This document shows positions 1 to 8,500 of a stretch of 14,875 nt of DNA, one piece after another. The stretch is from Isohypsibius dastychi (lineage: Eukaryota; Tardigrada; Eutardigrada; Parachela; Isohypsibiidae), in contig JAQIWT010000812.1 in assembly GCA_034696485.1 (NCBI GenBank), positions 1 to 14,875 of the forward strand, written 5' to 3'. The number at the start of each line of letters is the position of its first letter. Positions within the stretch are counted from its first letter, which is position 1. Below the pieces are notes generated by a model. That model did no database searches. It had not been told where the DNA came from and worked only from the letters and a program-made list of their open reading frames with translations. Made by a program: the position numbers and the translations under genes.

Positions 1-1927
1 GACGAGGCTCGATGTCTTCGGGTTGGTCTTCCCAGATTTCGACTTCGGGAACAAACGGACATTGAGGGTGAGTTGGAGCGTCTTCGGTGTCTTTCCGGCG
101 AAGATCGTGAAGTTCTCCTGCGATGGTTGAGAGGTGAAAGGGAACGTCGACGCCGAGGAGGATTTTCTTTTCCGCGAGAGCGTGAGACGGAACGATCGTT
201 CCGATGATCTGATCTTCTTGATTGTGACCGATGTCCACTTTCACGCCGTTCATGGACTGAAGATCTTCGCCGATGTTTGGAATTGGCTTCCGGCGACTCA
301 GAAGTCGGCGGCTGATCTTTGAAAACGGACATTCCGGATATCGAAGCCACACTTTCAGTTTCGGAATCCGAATCTAGAATATTAATATAATATTATAAAA
401 TCCAACAGATATAACTTGATTGATATAACTTATCATAATATGGTGCATAAGGTATAATGTAATTTGAGTTCATATACCGTATTCATAATATTCATGGTAT
501 TCATAATATTGGTATATATATTGGTATAATATATGGTATTCATAATATTGACCATCTAATACGATATTTTGTATCCTGGATAATTTGTGAAAATCAATTC
601 TAAAAACAATTTCAGGAAGCAAGCGTTTAAACACCGATTTACCTGATAGCACCTGACCCTCCTCTTTCGTGATGTGCTGTTCGATGAGGTCCAAAATATT
701 TTTGACTGCAGGGTCACCTTTGCCGGATTTCTGTGACGAAACGCTGGAACTTCGGTCTCTTTCTCGCGGTCTGCTTTCGGAACGGTGTCGCTGGAAATAC
801 GAACTTCTTGTCGAATATTCGCTGCGCGACTCACTTGGTCTCGTCTCAAACCGATCACGATTACTGAACCTATCTTCCGATCCCCTGGGTGAATCTCTTT
901 CTTTAGTGGTGCTTCTTCGTCGCGGGCTTTCGGGACCATTCCGGTAAACCGTGGCTGTTTTGTCCTTCGATGAAGATATTGAGGGATTTGATGGAATAAC
1001 GTTTTCAGGGACTTCGTCGGCTCGTTCAGGACTCAACGGCTCCGTAAGTTTTTCCAGTCGCTCTGAAATCAAGGATGGAGGTGACTTGATTGTCTTTTCC
1101 GATGAAGAAGATTTCTTCTTGTGAGACGAGCTCTTCTCCTTGTTCCGATGACTCTTCTTCTTCGACTTCTTTTCAGGGATTTCTCCTGCTTCCAAATCGT
1201 CGTCGTTTTTTTTCCTCTTCTTGTGCTTGCTATGCCGTTTCTTCCTCTCAGATTTTTCCTTATCTTTATCTGAAGATTCCGATTTTGAACGACTCTTCCG
1301 CTTCTTCGGTGATGACGAATTCTCCGTAGAAACCGTCATTTCGGATAACGTATCAAGTCCAAGGATAATTCGCTCAACTTCCGACGGATCAGCGTCTCCA
1401 TCTCCATCTGAATCGTTGCCCTCGAGAATATTGAGAAAAAATGGCACATCTTCCAGTTTCTCTGATACTTCCGGTGGAGCTAGCACTTCATCATTCACTG
1501 TTGAATCAGCTGGCTTTTCGTCGGTTTTCACAAAAGCATCAGCAGGTTTTTCATCATTTTCAGCTTTGTTGCCGTTTGGAACCTCCGTGTTCACATCTTC
1601 GACAAGCATCTGCGAATCATTCCACAAATTCGGGTCGTCCGTAACAACATAATTTGGTCGGGTATATTTGTAGGTGATTTCGTACGTAACAGCAGTCTTC
1701 CTCTGGGCATCGTCACCCGTTTTCGCATATCCGCCGAATGTTCCTTTTTGCACCGTATTAGAAACGAAGCTGAGAGGTGTTATAGTTTTGGGTTTCTGAA
1801 CAACAACAGGAGCTGGTGAGGACGGCTTTTTCGGCGCATGGAATGTGGCAGGAAGTTTTGGCGGTGGCATGAGCTGACGATCTTTCGCATTCTGAATATT
1901 TTGCACGCTGGACATCGTCTGGAACAT
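1..1927 (-). CDS. RS-domain-containing nuclear-type protein, 3' end beyond window (partial)
   Basis: Two exons are seen: 1927-643 (428 codons plus one base) and 373-1, which runs off the left edge. The donor (gtaaat, intron 642-374, 269 bases) and acceptor (attctag) join in phase, and the second exon stays open to the edge. The first ATG in the open frame is at 1927; further upstream the frame has only a GTG. The N-terminal part is Pro/Lys-rich. Next comes an acidic stretch with repeated EKPAD units, then long Lys/Ser blocks resembling nuclear localisation signals. Exon 2 is dense in RS/RRRS/SRSR dipeptides, for example RRRRSLSP. RS domains are typical of splicing and mRNA-processing factors, so a nuclear RNA-processing role is inferred from composition only. 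No RRM, zinc finger or other fold is visible in this part and I do not recognise the family. Confidence 0.75.
476..550. repeat. AT-rich direct repeats inside the intron of the RS-protein gene
   Basis: The 15-base unit GGTATTCATAATATT occurs exactly at 496-510 and 535-549. A copy differing at the first base lies at 478-492, and partial copies (GGTATA) fall between. The array lies inside the 269-base intron. It makes the minus-strand frame appear open past the exon, giving a spurious Tyr/Glu/His tail. It is probably simple intronic repeat expansion. Confidence 0.7.
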
Positions 1928-2514
1928 GATTGATTCTTGGTAGAAAATCACATCAGAATAATGGGAAGAACACAGCAGCACATGCTTTATGCTTGGAAGA
2001 GAAATGAACGCAACACAGCTCCAGATGCCGTGGTTAATTGATTAATTATCTGGTCAGACTCCAATTAACAGACCTGAAAACTCCAAAAACACTGTTGTAC
2101 TTATACAGCAAACGCCAAGGGAGAAAATATGCACACACCATAAAAAACCAGAACAAAAAAGGGCAAGGTTTACAAAATCCCGTGTAAATCTGGCAGCTGT
2201 TCTCGCATCACCACATCAATCTTCGAAACGATGCGTTTATAATCACCATTGTGCTGTAAAACCATGGGGCAATCGATCTGAACTCCCCAGCTCTGGAGCT
2301 GGACCCGAAGAAGGAAGAAGAAAACGATTTGTTCATTTTGTTTATATGCACCAGGAGCAAGTTGCGGCGAAGCTCTGGACTGGTAACGACGACCAGACCC
2401 CTTACTGTCAGTTTACTTTCCCAAGTCGGGGTTTGAAGTTTGGACGGAAATTTTAATGCGAAAATTGACGGAAACGGAAACGGTATTCGCCCGAATTTGG
2501 GGAACTTACGAAAA
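1928..2514. promoter_or_regulatory. Divergent intergenic region between the RS-protein gene and the reductase gene
   Basis: The two flanking genes point away from each other, with start codons 587 bases apart, so both promoters and both 5' leaders should lie here. No convincing coding exon was found. The only notable structure is the inverted repeat CCAGCTC-TG-GAGCTGG at 2287-2302. No clear TATA box was assigned. Confidence 0.5.
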
Positions 2515-2527
2515 ATGGCTCGTTTAG
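2456..2527 (+). promoter_or_regulatory. Upstream ORF overlapping the reductase start codon
   Basis: An ATG at 2456 opens a 23-codon frame ending in TAG at 2525-2527. It is out of frame with the main ATG at 2515 and overlaps it by 13 bases. If the transcript starts upstream of 2456, this overlapping uORF would reduce initiation at the main start. The main ATG has a strong context (aaaATGG). Whether 2456 lies in the mRNA cannot be seen from the sequence. Confidence 0.45.
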
Positions 2528-4201
2528 AATACATGCTTTCCTTCTTGGGTCCATTCCAGGCCATTGCTGCTAACATTGGTATTCTGGTCGTTCTGTATTT
2601 CGTCGGAAAAGTTCTGTACTTCACCGCCAAGAATGTCTTCGTCTATTATTTTGCTGAACAAATGGGGAAGACAGTCAACTTCAAACAAACTGGAGCCTGG
2701 GCTGGCAAGCTGCTGATTCTCGTCAAATGCTTTCGGCTATTGAATAACTTGTTTCTTTTTTAGTTGTGACCGGAGCCACAGACGGAATCGGAAAAGGATA
2801 TGCGTTCGATGTAAGATTCCAGTTTTTCTGACTCGAATACTTGTTCCGGTGCGTTTGCTGTCTCACTATTCTTGTTGTGTTGTGACAGCTGGCACGTCGA
2901 GGATGTAATGTTGTGCTGATCAGCCGATCAGAGGAGAAGCTGAAGACAGTTGCAAAAGAAATAGGTATGGCTTCAAACTTTCTGTTTCTGGAATCTTTAT
3001 TGCTGGAGCTGTTCTCAACTTATTGTACCGAAATCCCTTGCGCACCTCTGTCATGTGTGTAATTTCTTTGTAGAATCCGCATATGGCAATATCCGCACCA
3101 AGATCGTCGTCGCGGACTTCACAAGTGACGAGTCCGTCTATGATAAGATCAAGGAAGAACTACGTGGCCTGGAAATTGGAACCTTGAGTAAGTCTACCCC
3201 GCTACTGTGCTGCAGGTTTTCTTTCATCGCTGCGAAAACGAACAATCTGGATTAAATACAATAAAAAGTTGTGAGTGGATATAAAGGTCATCATTTTGTT
3301 GAGGTTTCAAAAAAATAAAACGTAAAAGAATCTGAAATTCATTTAGAACTTGGACTGATCACGGTATAATTTTGCAGTCAACAACGTTGGCGTTGGATAT
3401 CCATATCCAGAGTACTTCGCGCAAGTTTCCGGCGGAGATAAATTCGTCCTCGATATGATTCGTTGCAACGTGGTTGCTCAGACTATGGTTCGTTTTTCGC
3501 TTATTTTCAATTGCAACATTTTCAAAAATTACTTTTCCAGATGACACGTATCGTGCTTCCTCAAATGGTTGACCGGAAAAAGGGTGTCATCGTCAGCTTG
3601 TCGTCTGCTGCAGGAGCTAACCCCATTCCACTTCTCTCCCTGTACTCCGCTACTAAAGCTTATAATGATTTCCTCGGACGAGCTTTGCAAATGGAATATG
3701 AAAACCAGGGCATCATTTTTCAGGTATAGTTTTCGATCAAATTTCATCTCTTTGGAAGAGTCCAATTAATACTTTTGTTCTTGTTAGGTCATTCAACCAT
3801 TTGTCGTTGCGACGAATATGAGGTACGGTGGAATTCTCAATTCGATTTCGTTGACATCAGTTAGTTTCATCGGTCCGTTTTTCGTAGCGGTATGCGCCGA
3901 TCGAATTTGTTTATTCTGGAGGCCAAGAACTACGCCCGCCACTGCTTGAACTCTGTTGGATTTTTCGCGAAGACCAATGGACATATGTCGCATGCTTTGC
4001 AGGTTTGTAATTTTTCCCGCGTGTCATGTCTTGTTTTAATAATATCGATATCTTCTCAAGAACTGGATCTCGACCATCCTCCCACAAGTCCTTGTTGCAC
4101 CCGTTTTGCTGTACGGAATGCAGAAATGGCGAGAATCTGCGATTGGGAAGCTGAAGCGTAAAGGGACGTACGCCAGCAGCGAAGCCAAAAAAGAGGAGTA
4201 G
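2515..4201 (+). CDS. HSD17B12-like: Very-long-chain 3-oxoacyl-CoA reductase (17-beta-HSD type 12 / LET-767 family)
   Basis: A short-chain dehydrogenase that reduces 3-ketoacyl-CoA with NADPH in ER fatty-acid elongation; some relatives also act on steroids. Nine exons: 2515-2704, 2764-2810, 2889-2964, 3074-3187, 3378-3487, 3541-3723, 3788-3822, 3888-4002, 4061-4201. They give 336 residues, close to the family's roughly 310. Residues about 20-40 form a hydrophobic membrane segment. Visible motifs are the nucleotide-binding TGATDGIG (66-73), NNVG (144-147), the catalytic Ser near 201 (SLSSAAG), and Y214-S-A-T-K218 with the usual 13-residue Ser-Tyr spacing. The C terminus is KKEE, matching the KKXX ER-retrieval signal. 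The first intron has a GC donor; all others are GT-AG. The ATG at 2515 was chosen over upstream open sequence because that sequence has no in-frame ATG. The family call is secure; the exact substrate is not. Confidence 0.95.
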
Positions 4202-4322
4202 TTCCTTTATGAGTCCAGTTTACTAAAAGTTTGTTCGCTTTGTAATTCCTTCCTCCTTGAAATTCCATGGAGCCCGGGTCATTTTTGGTAGAGGGCAATA
4301 TTCCGCATCTCATTCCAGATGT

Positions 4323-4328
4323 TTTATT
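4323..4328 (-). terminator. Polyadenylation signal of the secreted-protein gene
   Basis: A minus-strand AATAAA lies 49 bases past the TGA of the secreted orphan at 4377. The convergent reductase stop is at 4201, so the two 3' ends meet in about 175 bases. Confidence 0.6.
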
Positions 4329-4376
4329 TTGCACGTTGTGCTCAGCGGATTAAAAAAAGTCCGTTTCCGAATATAT

Positions 4377-5212
4377 TCAGCTGAGACAGCATTGGGAAAG
4401 AGGAGACTCTTGCACTTGATATCGGAAGCTCAGGCTGTGGGAAAAACACATGATTTTCTCGCAGAAATATTTTGTGACTAAAGCAGAATACCTCATTCCT
4501 TCCAGCTGAACTGCTGGGATGCATGATGTGATCGCTGACCAGCTGGAGTCTTCGTGACGAGGAGTCGGTATGCTCTCGGGCACTTTGCAGCTGTAGCTGT
4601 TAACCAAATCATTTCCGTCAGCCCGTAAAATGATGACCCGTAAATTTGCGCCCTGAAAACAAATCATCCAAAAATCAGTTATAATTCAAAATAATTTGAG
4701 GTATGTCTTCAAGCACCTTGAACTGCTGATCACAGAAATCTCGGGCAATGAGGCGAGCTCCAGTCTGGACCGGAAGGAATACCAACTCGGTTTCAGAAGT
4801 TGACAAAAACTCTGTATACTCAATATCATTTGGTACAAGTTTTTGAGGCGCATCTGGTTCGAACCTGAAAATATTTTTCTTGATGTCGAAGAGAAAAAGT
4901 ATGCTGAGAAGCTGTTACCCGTCCAGAAACACATGGATTTTAACCGGACAGTCTTCGCCCTGTAGAAAGCTCGTCGAATCTGCTAATATACATTTCGAGT
5001 TCTTATATGACAGGAGCTCTGTTATCACTTTGAAAGCTCCAGTGGAACTACACGTGTCTTTGGCAATATTAGCCTGGACCAATCCCTGAAAACACGCAAG
5101 CCATCAATATTCGCGTCCAGATTCTGGTGCTGCTCAGATAGTTGCTTCTGTATCTCACCTGAAGTAAAATGACCGGCAAAATATATAAAAAACAGTATGC
5201 AGATGACGACAT
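4377..5212 (-). CDS. Secreted cysteine-containing protein of unknown family
   Basis: The five-exon model is 5212-5159, 5085-4919, 4864-4717, 4652-4492 and 4434-4377, encoding 195 residues. All junctions are in phase with GT-AG sites, and the start (aaaATGT) has an A at -3. Exon 1 (18 codons) is essentially a signal peptide: a short Ser-rich start, then a hydrophobic core including FLYILPVILLQ. The predicted mature part has eight cysteines, including a terminal CC pair, and no transmembrane segment, so secretion into the extracellular space or ER lumen is inferred. I recognise no domain. The last intron is 57 bases, a multiple of three without a stop, so its retention would give a 214-residue form. 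It lies 339 bases downstream of the receptor cyclase stop in the same direction, but has its own start and leader. Confidence 0.65.
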
Positions 5213-5390
5213 TTTATTAAACAAAAATCTCGACTACGGTAGAGTCTGGAAGAAAGAAAACAGAAAGATGCTGATAGCGTATGCACAGAAGTGAATCTTC
5301 CAATCGATAACGATGTCGATTAGAATCCAACACATCGCAGACCCCTAAACATTACATAAAAACTTGCCGTTTCTATTTTTAGTTCCACGC

Positions 5391-5396
5391 TTTATT
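5391..5396 (-). terminator. Polyadenylation signal of the receptor guanylyl cyclase gene
   Basis: A minus-strand AATAAA lies about 155 bases past the cyclase stop codon (5554-5552) and 179 bases before the next start codon at 5212. The rest of 5213-5551 holds the cyclase 3' UTR and the promoter of the secreted-protein gene; no other coding exon was seen. Confidence 0.6.
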
Positions 5397-5551
5397 ATGT
5401 TTCGGGACTTTCCAGTCTGTACACAGCTAGGGAAGCTTAGTGAAAAGGGTCACCGAGAAAACAGATCCGGAACTTGAGGACAGCGCATATCCCTTAGTCG
5501 AGCAGACAACCAAGAATACTTATCATACTGATATACATAAAACAGTTCAAA

Positions 5552-8500
5552 TCAAGAGGATGAAATAAGCCAGAATGTTGTCATGTTTCCCACATCCTGC
5601 GACGAAAGTCATTTCATGAAGTAACACTGCACATCATGTAGCTGACCAACTGACCTTGATGCATATTTCTCCACGTTCAGCGATTACGAAGCTTTGTTCT
5701 TTTTCAAGGAAGGCTTTGATCCTAGCGGTGATATGAATCTTCATCGCTAACACAAGCATTGGTTCAGTGACACGGACCGAAAGCTAGCTGAAGGGAAGAT
5801 CTTACGTTCTCCAGATGACTCCATACGCGATGCGATTTTCACCGTATCTCCAAACCTGCCGTAACAATTTAACCATAAGTTGTACATTATTACACAAGTA
5901 ACTATTTTGAAAACTAACAGGCAATATCGTGGCATTTTCATCCCAACAATTCTGAAATAAAATAGATTCAGACGTCCGATTTTGTCAGCTAGAATAAATA
6001 TTGTCCAAACCCAGCAACACACGATCCTGCAACATTCCATAACAAAACTAAATCAGAAAAGACATGCCAAATACCAGCACTGATTTATCGTACCGGAGTG
6101 TAAGCCAATCCGAACCTGGAGCTTTTTATCAGGAATATGCTGAATCTTGAACGTGCTGAGTTGTTGAACAATATGTAATGCAGTCCGAGCGATTGCACCA
6201 GCATGACGGTCTCCATTACGGACTGGAAGCCCACTGGATATCTGAAATACAGCGCGGAGTTTTCACATTTTCGCCAGTATTTTATGACCTTTGAAATTAT
6301 TCACCATGTAAGCGTCACCAATGGTCTCGATTTTGTAGGCATCGTGTTCAGCAATGACTCCGTCAAAAAGAGTGTACAAATTATTCAGCAGGGTCACAAC
6401 ATCCATTGCGCTTCCGGCAGCGGAAATTGACGTGAAACCGACAACATCGGAGAAATAAAGTGACACCATCTCATAAAGCTCTGGAGCGACCGTTTCTCCT
6501 CTGGTCAACGCTGCCGCAACCGATCTGATAATCAAATAAAAATTGCTGTCTAATATTTCGTGACATTCCTGGTGATCATTTATTACAGAATTTAAAACAA
6601 TTTTTTATCTGATCGAGTTCAGCGCCCAGTCAACTTACGGCGGCAAAAGCTGACCGAGTAATTTCTCGGTCCGTTCTTTCTCCTCTAAAAACTGTTGCGT
6701 TTGGACAGTGACCCTGCTCTCCAGATCCGCAGCGTAGTGTTCCATTTGCTCGATCAAGTGATCAACAATATTTTCACCCGAACTGCCGGCTATTTTTCTG
6801 ACGTTGTCACGAACTTTCACAAATGTCGGGCGATCTGCCGGCGATTCCGCCCAACATTTTTCAACGAATCCCATCAGCTCGGCAGAGCATATATTCGGAG
6901 GAATACTTGGACGAAGAAGAGGTTTCTCAGCATTCATAACCTTAAAGTACCAGTTATTGATGGCAGAAAATATGGCGTAAGTTCATATTCTACCTTGATG
7001 ACAATATCCTTCGAAGACAACTGAAATTTGTCTCCAAGTGTATAGCTGTCCGGTAGCTCGAACGGCGGAGTCCTCAGAATAATCTGCTGCATCAGTATTG
7101 CAAAGCTATAAACATCGCCTGGAGAAATAATTTGAATGACGAAAGATGTGATCAAAAAACTTTGGATTCTGTTTTACCTTTCTGAAAAAAACGTACCCGT
7201 TATAATACCGATATGCGCGGAAAAAATGGTGAGGTTTGCTACCTGGGTTCCAAATTTTGGAATTCCGCTTCGTAGTAGCTCAGGAGCCCGCCAGAGCAGA
7301 AGACGAAACACATCAACGTCATCAATCCCTTCCAGCGGTGCGTACAGTGCAGCCTGTCGCAGTAAGGTGACACCAAAATCGGTGACCTTTACAACAAAAC
7401 GGCTGTCGACCAGGCAGCTGTTATCCGAAAGAAAACCATGACTCCCGATGGTCACAGATTGCAAGTAAGCCATCCCCTATAAAAACAAACAAGTGTTACA
7501 TTGTCACGCATATCATAGTGATGTCGGTGCAGAGATACCTCGGCAATATCTTTCATTAGCGAAAATCGGAAAGACCAGTCTAAGTTCAAGCTTTCATTTT
7601 CCAGGACGTCTTCCAAAGTCCCACGAGAACACAATTCCCCTGCTCTGTAGACCACATTTCCAACAAGGTCCAGCACCAGGCCCACAAACCGTTGAATGTT
7701 TTGGTGGCGTATATTGTGTATCTGAACCACGTTGTAACATTAAAAAAAGTAAAGCTGTTAAAAATCAAACACCCTTACTTGGTTCATTTCTTGGATAAGA
7801 GCTTTTGAGATCCGAAACATACTCTCGGGAAGTGCGGTCACGGTCAGCAACGTGTCTTTATAATTCACGGTAAAAAATGATCCGAAAGCAGATTTCTGCT
7901 CCTCTTGGTCGCGGACTGACAACTGAAACACATAAACATGAAGACTCAGTTTTCGTGGAAATCAGCCTACCAACACTTGATTTTTCACTCCTCCGCAGAC
8001 TGATGACGCTTTTCCCCTTTGTTGGGATTACTATATTACCGGCTTCCATTCTCCACCAGAACGGATCTTGTTGAATTCGGAAGCACCTGATAAATTCACG
8101 TTAAATCAATATGAAACAATAGTTTACAGAAGATTCTCGCTGAGAGCTCAAATTATGATTCCAACAGAAAAGAGCATGTGATTCTACCTGAAAACCAAGA
8201 AGCCAACGAAGCATATCACAACTGCAGCGCATGCGACAATTATGATGATTCTTCCTCCCAGTGTGGAAAAATATCCTTATAGAAATAACGATACAGTAAC
8301 GACAAAGTAACTAATAGCTATAATTTTATTATCTAGTTACCGTCTTTGCAAAGAGCGCCGGTGAATCCGCACGCCGGCCGATTTGGGGGTAATGGGCAGT
8401 TATAATAACCATTCGCACACGGGAAGCGAAATTCCTGGACATTTTGAGGCGGAACACCTGCTTGTAGAATAACCGCAACCTAAAACTTATCTTATAAGAA

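Noticed and set aside
470-642. Continuation of the RS-protein frame into a Tyr/His/Glu-rich tail
   Set aside because: It lies past a consensus donor and consists of translated AT-rich direct repeats. The in-phase RS-rich exon at 373-1 is a far better continuation.
669-1652. Plus-strand Ser/Phe/Leu-rich frames within the RS-protein gene
   Set aside because: These are antisense readings of Lys/Ser/Arg-rich coding sequence, which naturally give Ser/Phe/Leu strings.
1928-1981. N-terminal extension of the RS protein to 1981
   Set aside because: The frame there opens with GTG, not ATG, which is not a plausible nuclear start.
2440-2514. N-terminal extension of the reductase to 2440
   Set aside because: It begins with TTG. 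The first in-frame ATG, in strong context, is at 2515.
2208-2630. Minus-strand 140-residue frame across the reductase start
   Set aside because: It overlaps exon 1 of a well-supported plus-strand gene, has no recognisable features, and reads as a shadow.
7197-7242. Longer exon 13 of the cyclase using the donor at 7196 instead of the microexon
   Set aside because: It keeps the frame but inserts 15 non-conserved residues and loses the conserved Lys of GTQKGDVYSF. Kept as the main alternative, not excluded.
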